A DNA stretch of 64,000 bases, from the NCBI GenBank assembly GCA_963693085.1, contig OY856411.1, positions 1,347,551,550 to 1,347,615,549 on the forward strand, given 5' to 3'. The DNA comes from Alisma plantago-aquatica. Its lineage: Eukaryota > Streptophyta > Magnoliopsida > Alismatales > Alismataceae. Of this stretch, positions 46,160 to 60,038 are shown piece by piece (position 1 is the first letter of the stretch; each line of letters begins with the position of its first letter). A program made the translations under genes and the position numbers. A model generated the notes under the pieces. The model made no database searches. It was not told the origin of the DNA and saw only the letters and a program-made list of their open reading frames with translations.

Positions 46160-49100
46160 TGTAATGACCACATTTGTGCTTAATTGGTAAACTAGGGTTT
46201 ACTTGAATGATTACATGCTTGATTAGATTGAACATCGTTTAGACTTGATCAATGATAGTAGATCAATTGTGATGTTTCAAACCTAAAAAGAAACTCTAAC
46301 TATGATTTTAGTTTGAAGAATTAGGGTTTCAGAAATGTAAACCCTAATCGGCAAAAAATAGGGTTTTGATAGTACATGAATATGGAATTTGATTAGGATA
46401 GCAGCGTGGTAAATTATTTTTCATATTTTCTACAAATTTTATATTTAATTGAATTTTGGATATAATATGGATAACTCAATCATGCATATTGGAGAAAAAT
46501 TTCATAATATTTGAGTGTTCTTTGAATGTGGTTCTTGGTCAAACTATACTTCGACCAAAATGCTGTCAGAGTACTTTTTAGTAGTGTAGTATTTTATTTT
46601 TAGTTATTCATTGGTGAATCCAAATGATCTGAAATTTTAATTGGAGATCTGAAACTCAATCATAACAATATGTAAAATTTTCATAATTTTTAGATACGTT
46701 TAGATCTTATTAGTAGACGAATTACAGTAATATTTTTATAACAGAAAATTCAGCTGAAAGAAAGTATAGTGAGGGGTCAATGTGCAATTGACCCAAGTAG
46801 CTCAATTGCTCTATATGGTCAACCTAACACAAAGGAGCTCTCATAATTTGTGATTCAATCTAGAGAAACAAAATCCTAGAGAGAGAGAGAGTTAGGGTTT
46901 GAGAGGAGAAAGTGATGGAGATGCTGACCTAGGGTTTTGCGGTCTGAGGAATGATGAAATCATGTAAGTTTAGCTTCTTTGCACAAACTTTAATGGTGAA
47001 TATTCTCTCACATGTCAAGATTCCATCCCTCCTCTGATTTGATCTGAAATGGTGTCAAAACTTCCCCTTTTCTCACTCTTTCTTCATAATCTCTCATTTT
47101 AGGGTTTCTTAGTTGAAAGGAAGAAGAATCAGGTGAATTGCTAGGGATTTGATATGAGATTGAGATTTTTAGAGATCAGCTGCGTTTTTAAGGTGTTTTC
47201 ACACCTTAGGGTGAGTGAGAACTTCCTTTAAATAGTATATTGCATGAAAATTGGTTAAATCATCCATAATCTTTAATTTCTTAGTATGCGACTACAAACC
47301 CTGAATTGTGTGTCTGATCTAAGTTGTTGCAAAATGATATGAAACAGATTCTTCCTCTGTTTAGATGAATTTTATATGATAAAATCATATTAGAAATGTA
47401 TACAATACATCCTAATGAGAATTCTCTAAGTATTCACAGAGGTTATAAGAGTAAACTAAAATATATGGAATTTGTCTATGACTGAAATTGCTGTATAATT
47501 AAATAGAGAAATTTGTTTATCTAGATTCCCTTGGTTATGAATGATTTTTCATCTAAATTCGTAGTACATATATGTCAGATACTATCTTGGATTTCATTAA
47601 GGTGAATAGTGTTTGTTAGATATCTCAGTAAAGAGGGTGAAACCCTAGATGCGAGGAAAGTTGGATATTTGTGAATAGATATCGTGAAATCCATTTGAAT
47701 GAATTTTCTTGACATGATAGACTTCATTTATTCAATTTTATTATTGATGCATATTATCTCAGTGAATGGCATGGAAACCCAAATTCATCTCAGTTTTAAG
47801 GTTTCATACATATATTGATTTTATATGATTTGTTGATAGTAGTCTTTATTTAGTGAATGTTTATGTCACATGAAATCCTTATGAGAGCCATGTAATAAGT
47901 GAATGGGGTAAATGAAACCCTAAGGATAGGGTGTTCAATGAATCAAGTATTTTGATATCAATGTTCTCAGTATGAGATGTGGTGATGTTTAACAGTTCAG
48001 TTGTGGTAAATGTTATCAGATGGTCTATGAAATGAATGGTTTATAGAGCTAAACTAAGATATGTAATGTGATGCACAACTCAAGATTTGGGTTGAGGTGC
48101 ACATTTTACAAGAAAGTACAAATAATTTACAGGTGCAATGACAATTACTCATATGTCAAGTAATTAACTCTTATCAGTGTATTAAGAAATTCAATTGCAT
48201 GATTCTAGTGTATAAAGTATCAAGTGGACTTGTATTCTGTTATTTAAGAATTTTAGTCTGCCTGTAAGTATAAAATGTTAATTTCTCAGTATATTACAAT
48301 GTTTTGAGTATATTTCTTTGCCAAGTTTAGAATGATATACATGTTGTGTTATAAACTTCAAATAAATAGACACGGTACCATAGAGATACCAGAGTCAAGT
48401 ATAAGTAAGGGAAAAGATACAATATAGTAAGAGCTTTCTAATAATAATAAAATAATAGACTTAAGAGCCCTGAACACCGTAGATTATCTTTGAGAGGTCT
48501 GCGCCTTAGGAATGAAATGACCTAACCCTGGAAGTATCCAGTATACGGGGGTCGGAATGTACTAACAGGTGGTACGTGGGATGAAGTCGTAGTGGAAGTC
48601 TTCTTACTATACAACATGTAGTGTCCAACATCAACCAGAGGTCATGGTGGTAATAGAGTATAGAAAAGCCAATAGGTGGCTTGACTCTCCGCCTATGTGT
48701 TCAGGTTAGAGAAGGAGTCTAGTTTTTACGGCATAATAGGTGTGCCGAGGCCAGAGAGCCATTTTCCTATTGTAGACCCGTGACGTAGTCAGACTTAGCA
48801 TTCCCGGGTGTGTCAGCTAAGTCTTGTATGGTGAGATCGTAGTTTGCTATGAGTCTTCATACATAGAGTACAGTGCATATGATCAGGGCATAAGTTAAAT
48901 ATGATCATATAGGTTTAAAGAGTTTCTTATAAGTAAGAAAGGCTAAGAAAGATTCGAGTACAGTTTCCCAACAACTATTCTTTGTATATTTCTGAATTAT
49001 TAGTTCTCTTTGAAATTTATCAAGCATGCTCATATATTGATTTTCTCTTGTTGATATCTAGAGTATCCTGCCATATTTATATTTGTCAATGATCAATCTC

Positions 49101-49665
49101 TTTAAAGCTTACTGCTGTTATAATTGATATCAGTTGCTCAAAAGTATATATGTAATTATATCAATGCTTTAGACTGTTTCTTTGAAGTACTCATTCACTG
49201 AGCGAGTAGGCTCACCCCTCTACTCACAATTTTTAGGGAAACCAAGTGGACTTGAAGATATCATTGCATCAGAGTAGATCTACCATAAGAGTTAAGACTG
49301 AGTATAGTTAAGTTCAGTCGGTCCCTGTCACTCTAGGTCCTTGTATATAGATGTGAGAGAGTTGTAAATAATGTTTGTATCTTCATTTCCTTAATAAGAG
49401 AGAATGCATTTGATTATCATGTCGTATGTATATGGAAGTGTGAGAAACAAAATGAATGTATGGATGTGTATCATTAATGTTGAGATCATATTAGAGTAAT
49501 ATTAAGATTTAATTCTCTTGTAAAGTTTGTTTATGTGATTCAATGTGAGAAAATAAAGAGTTTGAAAAAGAAGAAGAAGTTAAGGGTGATCTTTGTATTA
49601 CGTTAAATCCTCAATTTATGCCCCAATCTCATGATTAATGGTAATTGTGAGATCAGGGTGTAACA
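46160..49665 (+). mobile_element. Solo LTR, 3.5 kb, gypsy-like
   Basis: It begins TGTAATGACC and ends GGTGTAACA. The flanks are tttgt at 46155-46159 and tttgt at 49666-49670, a perfect 5-bp TSD. Near 49195-49235 it has 'cactgagcgagtaggctcacccctctactcac', shown here only as a landmark made of short known blocks; the ctcaccc block recurs in the 5.5-kb LTRs of the gag-only element. No coding sequence was seen. It most likely formed by recombination between two LTRs, removing the interior. Confidence 0.88.
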
Positions 49666-49670
49666 TTTGT

Positions 49671-50540
49671 TGTGTATCTTGTACTTTAACATTATCTCTG
49701 GTTTTTAGTTAAAGTATTGTACATTTTTTTTTACTATTATTACACATTTCATACACATTAATTTGATACTTATACTTTTACTTAATATTGTTAGTATTAT
49801 GTCTATAATTTAATATACTATTATTTACAATTATAAATATTATGTATTAGTGAAATATTAAATTATGTTATCGTTCTTCTATTTTTATGTATTGTAATTA
49901 TTATATTGTTCTAATTATTATTATACAGATATTATGATAAAAAAAAGTTACTACAATACATATCCACTAGAGACACGTTGTCTTCTTGTATAGCAACATA
50001 TCTCTACCCGGGGCACATTGATCTATGTCATACTGCCACATTCAGATCGGGGATGCATTGCTCTCAAAGAGAGACAATGCATCTCCTATGGGAACTCTTA
50101 GCCTCTTAAATGTGACATTTTAAATAATGTATTTTAAAACATGATAAAATGGTTATTAAAATCATAAAAATGTCATTTCAAAATCTCGGCAGCATACATG
50201 GAGATATGAAATATATAAAAAGGAAGAAAGAAGTCATCAAGCTGGACAGCTAGGTAGCAGTAGGCGCAACTAGAATGGACAAGTCTAGAATATGTTAGGA
50301 AATTTTTTAGCTTTCATCAAAAGTGAGTGGGGTTTTCATAAAAAATAAACCCAAATAAGAAATGCACCCACATGTAAAATTCAAACGTCTGCTTCCTAGT
50401 TCTTGCAATCATGTAAATTTGATTGAAGGTATTGTACTTTTTTTACGCAATATTGTCAAATGCTACATTTTCAATGTGTACAAAATGTGGTTGTTAGTAT
50501 TGTAATCTTGTACAATGTGGTTGTTAATATTGTGCTTCTT
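49671..50540. other. AT-rich spacer, no gene seen
   Basis: No coding region. The last ~120 bp drift into a degenerate copy of the 210-bp repeat that follows (tgctacattttcaatgtgta). Confidence 0.5.
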
Positions 50541-51170
50541 GTGTGAAATTTATACAAGCGCTACATTCTGAATGTATACAAAATATAATCTCGTATAGAT
50601 GCTTATATTGTACGTTTCGTACTATAAGTCTAAATGTAATGTCAAATAATTTTAATAGTGTATGTCTCAAACTAAGGTATTATATGTGGTTTATGGAGGT
50701 ATTGTATATCGTAAATATTATACTTCTTGTACAATGTTTCTGTTAGTAATGTGTGAAATTTATACAAGCGTTACATTCTAATTGTATACAAAATGTAATC
50801 TCGTATAGATGCTCATATTGTGCGTTTCGTACTGTACGTCAAAATGTAATATCAAATAATTTTAATATTGTATGTCTCAAATTGAGGTATTGTATGTGGT
50901 TTATGGAGGTATTGTATGTAGTTAGTATTATATATCTTGTACAATATTTTTATTAGTAATGTGTGAAATTTATACAAGCACTACATTCTAAATGTATACA
51001 AAATATAATCTCGTATAGATGCTCATATTGTGCATTTCATACTGTACGTCTAAATGTAATGTCAAATAATTTTAATATTGTATGTCTCAAACTGAGGTAT
51101 TGTCTGTGGTTTATGGAGGTATTGTGTGTGGTTAGTATTATACTTCATGTACAATGTTTCTGTTAGTAAT
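50541..51170. repeat. Three 210-bp tandem repeats
   Basis: gtgtgaaatttatacaagcg-type starts at 50541, 50751 and 50961, exactly 210 bp apart. Each unit keeps an open frame of 67 codons beginning MKFIQALHS. The period is a multiple of three, so the frame is retained from unit to unit. A degenerate partial unit precedes the first. Confidence 0.9.
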
Positions 51171-53665
51171 GTACTTCTTCTAAGTAATTTTGACAAATGA
51201 TGTTATTGTTGTATGTCTCTATCTTATACTATATGTATTAAAGATAGAAATATCTGACGGGTCAGTAGTAACAAGATTTGAAAAATACATGTAATCTATT
51301 GTTGTTATTACTATACGTATTTTACTATACATATTGTCCTATAAGTAAAATTTGAGTTAAAAATTATAATGATTATACATGAGCAAATATGCATAATGAA
51401 ATGTTGTGTTAAATTATGTATATATGATTAAAATGTGAAAGTTATACTGTTATGTATATATAACAACATTCGATGCAATATATGAAAATAAGTTACAATA
51501 AAAAGTATCAATAAATATGTGTACAATACGTACATTTTTTGTGTATGAATCTGGATTGGAGAGAAATCAGAAGGAAACAGTTTTTTTTGAAAAAATAGAG
51601 GGAACTAGAAATGAACGAAAAATTGAATTTAAATATTTTTCATAATTTTGGGTGATGGAATTAGACATTACAAGTAAAATCTATGAGGAAGTGGATACAA
51701 TAATTGTACTTTGCATGGACAATGATACATAAAAAATAGTCATAGGTGGGATATCTCTAGGATGCATTAAATCTCATTTTTTCCCATACTCCGGGTAAGC
51801 TAGTAGGTTGGTAAGAGACTTTTCTACAAGTCACAAAAACCTTTTCTATAGAACCCCTATCACATCCTCAATTTTATAGGTACATATTTTCAATGCTTAC
51901 ATAATCTCACACTTTATTTTATCAGAATGCCTCATTCTCTATAAATCCCTTTTGAGGGTATACCAAGTGATGAAATGAACTTTAAGTCAAAGAGAATGAC
52001 AGGATAAGCTTCAAGGCCAACTTTGCCAATATAATGATATTCCTATATTTAGTTAGGAATTATGGAAGTTTATGTCTAAATAATTTATTTAGGACTTTAT
52101 TTAGCATATATGGGGAATCTGAACCGGTAGTGCCAATGTACACAAAATTATAAGCTTATGGTCAAAATTTGACCTAATTTAGATACCCCTAGATAGCCTA
52201 ACTTTGAGCAAAGAAAGGGCTACTATTGTTTTGCCCCATTTATGATTTAATTAGATGTGAGTATAATAAACTGTCACACACCCTTTTATTCCTAGATCTG
52301 CTCCCAGCCGCTAGATGGGCATCCGAGGGACACACCCTCATCTCCCTCCTCGCGAGTGTGAGATTCCAGGAGGAACAATAACCATGATGGTCGAGACTCT
52401 CTTGTCCTCTAACCTCCTTGCAAATCCAGTAGGTGTCCATGGAATCTAGGAGTCTTATTGGAATCAGGAGGAAATTTCAAGCTTATAAGTACCTACTATG
52501 AAACGCTAATCATCCTGCAATGGAAAAGCCCAATCAGCGATGATCACCGTTCTTAACTAGCTAGGTTTTCACAGTCGACTCCCCAGGCAACTAGGACCCG
52601 ATGCGCCTCCTCCTAGATACTCAGAAAGCCTCACCATGTCGCTGGAGATTTGTTTTCACACCCAATTTTATTTAAAGTTTCCCCAAGATGTCGTCACAGA
52701 TCTAGTCTTCATTATCGGCAAAGGAATCAGGGATTGCTAAGCTCCGATGACCCTACTTCAATTTAGGGCAAGGTGAGTTTCTTTGAATCCTAAACATTCA
52801 TTCTGGATCACTAGTTGGTTGCGAGATGCGCCCAGGTGATGGGTTGATGAACCAGACCTCCTCTCTAGTGAATGGAGGACCATAACACCCTCTCTGAGTT
52901 GATTGCCACCCATTTTCTACTCAGTTTGTCTTCGAAACGTTTTGGTATAACTTCTTATGGTTTTGGTTCTGATAGTTCTCTGGTTTAGTAGTTGTTTCCA
53001 GTTGAGCATTGTTTCTATGTTCTGGCCGTGGTGGCAACTCCATGTCCATTCGAGCTCGCACCTCCGTTGAGTTTTGGTTTTCTGGTTTCATGGATTGAAG
53101 ACATTAGCCAGGCGTGAAAAATGGTTTTGGGTTTTTCATGACAGGTTGGCTTGCAACCTTCAGTCATGGCAGCAAGGGAAAGTTGTTGCCACTGAGCATC
53201 GGTTCACTCCTATCCATGTTTCCTTAGGTCCGACAAGGGGAAAGGATCTGAGGATGCCTCCATTTTGAGCCCCTCATGGTTGGTCATGGACGGAAGGGGT
53301 GTTGTTGAGTGCCATGGCTTCAGTTCCTAGAGGAACAAGAAGCTTAGATGTTGAGATGAAGTGAAAAGAAGGATGTATTCTAATTTCTCTGTGTCACGAT
53401 GATTAAAGTTGGACTTAGGTCACAGGAGGAGTTTGGATATGCTTAAGATATGTTTTGGTTTACAAAGATGCCCCCTATAACGCCTATGATTCATGACTTT
53501 ATCAAAGGGTCATTTGGTATTTTCAATTTTTAATTATTCGAATCTCAGACTAAAATAAGTGGATTTATTTGAACCCTGATTGGTTGATACACGATAATTA
53601 ATATATTTTAATTGGTACGTCCTATGGGGTCAAGTAATATATGATTTTTGATCTATTTTTCAAGA
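51171..53665. other. Intergenic, no gene seen
   Basis: AT-rich to about 52200, then more balanced composition at 52250-53300 with short open frames (up to 66 codons) that match nothing I recognise. The balanced part could be an old LTR or gene remnant. Confidence 0.45.
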
Positions 53666-53669
53666 TATA

Positions 53670-53830
53670 GTAATTAGCACTTTCAGTGTGTTTGGTATGT
53701 TTATGGTCATGTTCACTTTCAGTGTGTTCAGAAGATGTGTTCAGAAGACTGTTCACTTTCAATGTGTTTGGTATGTTTGTGTTCCTGATCACTTTCAGTG
53801 TGTTTGATATGTTTATGGTTCACTGAGTAG
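53670..53830. repeat. Irregular minisatellite
   Basis: About four units of cactttca(g/a)tgtgtttggt, each followed by atgttt(a/g)tgg-like sequence, of unequal length. Confidence 0.75.
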
Positions 53831-54186
53831 GTGTCCTAAAAGAATGTATAATCAAGTTAAGAGTACATCCTTAAGCCATAATTGATGTTTATGAAATTTA
53901 TGTTGAGTTATCTTCATATATTAATATTAAACCCAACCCTTTACAATTGGTTTGTTGAATGTATGGTCGTGGGTGTGATGTCCACATGGAGGAGCAAGTT
54001 TAAAGGATAAATCTATCTGACCTGCAAGGACTAGCTCAAGCATCTATGTACGAGTTCAAGACATGGTGGGGTGCCATCTATAAGATCCAAGGAGGTTAAC
54101 GAGTTTACCAGTTCTATCATGTTTAATGGTCCTTGTTGTAAGTCTTGAAAATAATATGTATGAGAATCCATGTATCTATATGTTGT

Positions 54187-54539
54187 TGTGTAAAGTTCTT
54201 TTTATTATTACAATGAATGATATATACTATTTGTGATGTTCCCCGAGTGATCTTTATGGTCCATGCTTCCAAGAAATTGTTTTATAGATTGTACTTGGGA
54301 GATGTTACAACCCCATTCCCTAACTCACCAAAAGACCTGACCCCACCTCCATCCACTCACTTGCTGTGTAAAAAGTTATTTTTATTATTACAATTAATGA
54401 TATATACTGTTTGTGATGTTCCCCGAGTGATCTTTATGGTCCATGTTTCCATGAAGTTATTTTATAAATTACACTTGGGAGATGTTACAACCTCATTCCT
54501 TAACTCGCCAAAAGACCCGACCCCACCTCCATCCACTGC
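54187..54539. repeat. Two ~177-bp tandem repeats
   Basis: tgtgtaaa starts at 54187 and 54365; the units share atgatatatact, gtgatgttccccgagtgatc and gaccccacctccatccact. The open frame across both is a by-product. Confidence 0.88.
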
Positions 54540-55286
54540 ATGCCATTCGAGAAGAGGCATCATAGACACAGTGGGCCTGCCGGCCTGCCTAGCCAAGACA
54601 CCAACGCAGAAGTGAAAACGAAGCTACCAACCAGGGCTTTGGGTGGGTGTTCCCATGCATGAAAACAACATGCACACACCCTTCTTACTAGTTATACTAT
54701 AGCGTAAGCACACAAGCAATGCAATTATTGACTCTACGTACAACGTACGGGAGCTAGCCTTTCCTTCGCCTTCTTCAAGTACTGTACATTCATTTAAGAA
54801 GAAGGGAAATAAGAGCTTCTCTCCCACTTCACGCCGTGTACCTCTCAGCAATGAGCTGCAACCCACCCGATCGCTGACTCCTGAGCCCTCGGCTCTCTCT
54901 ATCACTCAACTGTCAATTTCAAGTTTTCAACACCTCTCCTGTCTCTAGTAACTAGTCCAATGTTTGTGGCCACACGCACATTTGAATACGTTATACGTGG
55001 CCAATCTATTGTTTGCCCACTACCCAAGTGGTGGGGATTTAATTTGACGAGTTCCCAGGTAATAGTGCCGTTCATGTCCGCGTCCCAGGCACCGCTGAGG
55101 TTTTCATCACCTTCCCGCCGCCTTTATTTCTCGTTGACAGCCAAGTCCGCGTGTAGAAAAACCAACAAGGATCAATCAAAATTTTCTTGTTAGTTTGAAC
55201 GTAGAATAATATACACAGCCTTTGTTTTCGTTTGACCGTAGAATACAGAACGACGCAAGTGTTCCGGATACTTGTCAAAATATGGG
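54540..55286. other. Moderately GC-rich spacer, no gene seen
   Basis: Composition here is less AT-rich than on either side, with CT-rich stretches near 54810-54930, but no coding frame was recognised. A decayed promoter or untranslated region is possible. Confidence 0.35.
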
Positions 55287-55617
55287 CACGTTTGGTTAAT
55301 TGCATTTTGCCGTATTGAATTGTATTTTGGACTCTACTTCTATAAATTTTATGTTTGGTTTACGGGATTGGAGAAATGAGGTTAATCGATTTTCAGACAG
55401 AATATGAATCCCACATTTTGATCTCCATCAAAATTGTCCTAGACGTCAAAATTCATCATGGACAAGCCAACAAACACGAAAAAAATAAATCTCACACTTA
55501 CAAAATCCAACAAACCAAACATAAAAATTTACGTTGCGGGATTTTGAGAATGCGGCATTTCAGCAATACAAGATGGACATAATACAGGATTTCACTAAAT
55601 CCTGCTAACCAAACGTG
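55287..55617. mobile_element. Candidate MITE with 12-bp terminal inverted repeats
   Basis: It opens cacgtttggtta (55287-55298) and closes taaccaaacgtg (55606-55617). No convincing TSD was found. Similar cgtttggtt ends are common in small plant elements. Confidence 0.45.
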
Positions 55618-55872
55618 GGAACGTTTAGTTACCTGTAAGTAGGAGGATTGGATTGAATTTTATGCTCTAACAGGCTAAATATTAGGCTTAATTTACGGAA
55701 TCTGCAAAATGCACATAATCCTGCACTTTCAATCTTGCTATGAATGTGGGAGGAGCGTTGTCCTTTCCAGAACAACTGGGCGCCGAGATCCAACAGGCTT
55801 CCCACGATCTCACGTTACTGTAGCGAACAGAAAAGGTTGTCCGTCCTCACCCGCCCTCTCGGCAGCGCTTGA

Positions 55873-56597
55873 TAGGGATGAGCATCGGGCTGGGTCACCT
55901 CGGTTTTTGGCAAGTCCAGATCCATATCCATATTATTATGCGGGCCATGGGCCGGGTTTTGGCCCGAAAATTTTTAAGAAAGACGAGCTCGTACCCGGTC
56001 CGTATAAAAAATCTGGGTTTCGGGTCGGGCTCGGACCAGCCCGTCTAACAATAGGTTTCATCAAAATGACGTGTTTGATTTACAATCAATGTTGAATTTG
56101 TATATAAGTAGAAAAATATTTATTATAGATATATTTATTGAATTTTAGAATGTCGTTGTGTTACGAATGGTGGTGCTTTGCGTGAAGGTTGAACATAATA
56201 TGAATGAGCAGACAAATTAATAATCCACAATGTTGTTGCTAGTTGTTGATTCGTATCGATGAGCTATTAGACTTGTTATTATAACCAACTATTAGTATAG
56301 GGGAAGTTGGCTGATTATATCAATCATTAGACGACGGATCCTATTATGGAAAAAAGAAGTTTTAAAACGATATACATATTTGTGTATTTATATTATATGA
56401 TATAGATTATTTATGCGGGTCGGGTACTGGGTTTCGGGTCTGGGTTTATGGTGGCCCGAGCCTGACCCGGATAAGAAAATGGGCCTAAAATTCCGGCCCG
56501 GCCCGCCCATTTAGAATATCAGGGCCGGGTTTGGGTCGGGTTTGACGGACCGGATAGCGGGCTGGGTCGGGCCGGCCCTGTCCGATGCTCAACCCTA
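55873..56597. mobile_element. hAT-type non-autonomous element, 725 bp
   Basis: The left end tagggatgagcatcgg and the right end, read on the other strand as tagggttgagcatcgg, form the inverted repeats. The flanks are gcgcttga at 55865-55872 and gcgcttga at 56598-56605, a perfect 8-bp TSD as made by hAT transposases. The interior near each end is full of gggtcggg / cccgacc motifs. No transposase is encoded. Confidence 0.9.
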
Positions 56598-57786
56598 GCG
56601 CTTGATGACCAAACATAACGTGTCACGCTACTTGGATCTGGGAAACAGAAAAATCCTTGTACAGGGATAATCTAAATGCAACATTTTTTGAAATCTGACT
56701 ATATACAACAAAGCAAACGTGCCTATAATGACAAACCAAAACAACAGAAAATTATTTAAATGGAAGAAGAAAAAATGATGTGATACTCAGTTGACTGCTG
56801 AGGAAATGCCCAAGGCTCCTGCAAGTGGACAGTTGAATAAATCGAGCATAAACAACCATATTGATATTATTCTTTCCTGGTTTTCCGGTTTCTACTTCTT
56901 AGGATTCAGCGTCTCTATGTAGTCATCAACCGGTCAAACATATCTCATAGGGAAACACAGCATATGTTGTACTCTTAATTGTGTGGAATGTCCCACCATT
57001 CCCGATGAAAATGGGTGGAACAAATAAAGATGGAAGTAAGCCCATCTACTTAAACTTCCAAACAAACACACAACTCTAAGTATCATATGTATTCCCAACT
57101 CCTATATCTATCGTGTCGTTCACAAATGGAAGGAATCATTCTTTGTTGGACCTTATATGAACACATAGGCATAATGAGAATGTATATAAATGGAATATGA
57201 CCAGTGGCAGAGTTAAGATTTTAGATTGCACAAGTATAAGATAGCTATTTCTCATTGAGAACATAATGCTTGTTAATGTATAAAATGATGACTATATTTT
57301 AAAAACATTTAAATATGAATAAGAAAGACAATTGTGATCAAATTTTACAACATATATCATAGAGATCATGGTATAGGTCACATAGTCTGGAATCTTGCAT
57401 AATAACCTGTGGTTTGGTTTTTTTTTTATATATCTGTTTCAACATTGGTCACCAAAAATCGATATGATATTTATCACCCAGCTGATTCCGCAAGAATGAA
57501 TAGTAGTATTGAGAAGTGACAACTTAATCTAACGATGAATTCAATGAAATAAAAGTTAGAACAGAAAAGTATTATAACTTATCCGTGTGGAAACATGAAA
57601 AGTTAAGCGCACAAGAAACGATTTCAATTTAAAAAAAGTGGCAAAAACGGAACAAGAAAACCGAGTAGAAATCAATAAAAGAAAAGCAAGCACATAATCA
57701 AAGCAGCAAGGCAAATAAAAAAAGTTAATAACGATTCGCACAACATCCGGTTCTATGCAAAGAGCAAAAGACTAATCTTTTATTAT

Positions 57787-58119
57787 CTGTCCGGCATGCG
57801 GCAGGCAAATCCGAAAAAAACGTTGCTGCGCTACCTCTCTGTCAGTCGGTTTCCAACACACACGGCACAGTATTGCTTCAAAAAAGTCTAATTATAGATG
57901 TCAATCGTTGTTTAGTCTACTTATATTTACTTAACAGTGTCGGAGATAAACAAGGCCACAACCTTATGTAAGAACTTATTTCTTAATTTGGACTGATTAT
58001 AATATGCACCTGTAATCAGATTTTTCTGAAGCGTTACCGTGTCGTGTGTGGGGGAAACTGACTAACGAGAGGCAGCTTGCCAGTGACTTTCTCCAGTTTG
58101 CCTATCGCATGCCGGACAG
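57787..58119. mobile_element. Fold-back / MITE-like element with ~60-bp inverted ends
   Basis: ctgtccggcatgcg at the left pairs with cgcatgccggacag at the right. Further in, gcgctacctctctgtcagtc pairs imperfectly with gactaacgagaggcagc. No clear TSD was found. It is absent from copy 2 of the duplication. Confidence 0.65.
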
Positions 58120-58999
58120 ATCGTAACAAATTGGTATTTTACTCCTCGCGTTGACACAGATGTTGTCCCGCTGCTTGATTCAGCAGTATTAACTTTCGTT
58201 ATCTATCTCAATGCTTTGATTATGTGTTTGCTATTTTTATTACCGTGTTTGATTGGTTTTTACTCTGTTTATGAGTTCCGCTTCTGCCAATTCTTTTTTC
58301 TTTGAAGCTGGATTTACAACCGCAAGAAGATTTCACGCGGACTAGGATTTCGCATATGGACAGTTGCAACTACAATTTGTTTCTCTCAAAATCTGGGTGA
58401 GGCATGTTCCTCATAAGGCCTTATAGCTGACGGCATACTTAATTCTACTCCTAAGATTTTTTTTTTTAAATGGCTTTCTTACATCATACAGTGGCAGATA
58501 GAACAGCTCCGTCCAGTTAAAAGTTATAATGACAGCATATGCTAGGCGTGTTTATTTCCGCTTAGGGGTGTCAAAATTTTGATTCCGCAGATATACTACG
58601 TCTATACATATGCATAGATGCAGACCCACAATTGACCTAGGCCCAAATATTCTTGAGAAAAAGCTAAACATGCATATGGGTACATAAATACTTATATTTT
58701 TTAATGACAGGCGTTTTGCAAATTTTAATTATTATTACATATTATTAATATATCAAAGAATATAGTGATTCACGCCTTCATTTGTACATGAATTTCATAA
58801 ATTTGTCATCCCGCAATCTGACTTGATTGAACAAATCGTCAAACCACCAACCAATGCAAATTAGTAGAATTCAAAGGGTGGCTTTATTTTTCATAGTAAG
58901 AGCGGGTCATGCTTAATGGTTCATATGTGTTTTGACAACCCTACTCAAAACTCCAGTCACGTCACATGACAATTACAGTATACCCACTTTATTTTTTGG

Positions 59000-59002
<3 letters not shown>

Positions 59003-59055
<53 letters not shown>

Positions 59056-59056
59056 C
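59003..59056. repeat. (TA)n then (GA)n microsatellite
   Basis: About 17 TA units run into about 10 GA units and abut the inverted-repeat element at 59057. Confidence 0.95.
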
Positions 59057-59454
59057 GAGTCAGGCTAGAATACACTCGAATGTATAGATCACGCCGTACA
59101 CCCCAATAGTGTTTGCCTATCTAGACTATATTTTTCCAAAATCTAATCCATTGATCTTCATTGTTACAATAATAATAGGTCACATACAAAATTTGAACTC
59201 ATTTAGATGAGTGTAAGTCACTCATCCAAGGACAACAAAATCGACGCACAAAACTAATTTGAAATATATGATTTTTGCCTCCTTTAGATGCATGACCTAT
59301 AAGTGTCCGAATGAGCTGAAATTTATTATATAGTATGTTCTTATGATAATTAAGAAGATCAACGGTTTAGATTTTTAAAAAAATTATTGCATCTTAAAAA
59401 ATGACTGAGGTGTACGGTGCCTCCGGTACACTCGAGTGTATACTAGCCTGACTC
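59057..59454 (+). mobile_element. TA-tract MITE, copy 1
   Basis: It begins gagtcaggctagaatacact and ends with the inverse agcctgactc. Length ~398 bp. It is flanked by (TA)n/(GA)n on the left and (TA)n on the right. No coding sequence. Confidence 0.85.

Positions 59455-59532
<78 letters not shown>
59455..59532. repeat. (TA)n microsatellite
   Basis: An almost pure TA run between two copies of the inverted-repeat element. Confidence 0.95.

Positions 59533-60038
<506 letters not shown>

Noticed and set aside
55287..56725. A larger element ending in caaacgtgcc at 56715-56724 paired with ggcacgtttg at 55285-55294
   Set aside because: Only 10 bases of inverted end and no matching TSD; the shorter candidate ending at 55617 has a longer inverted match.
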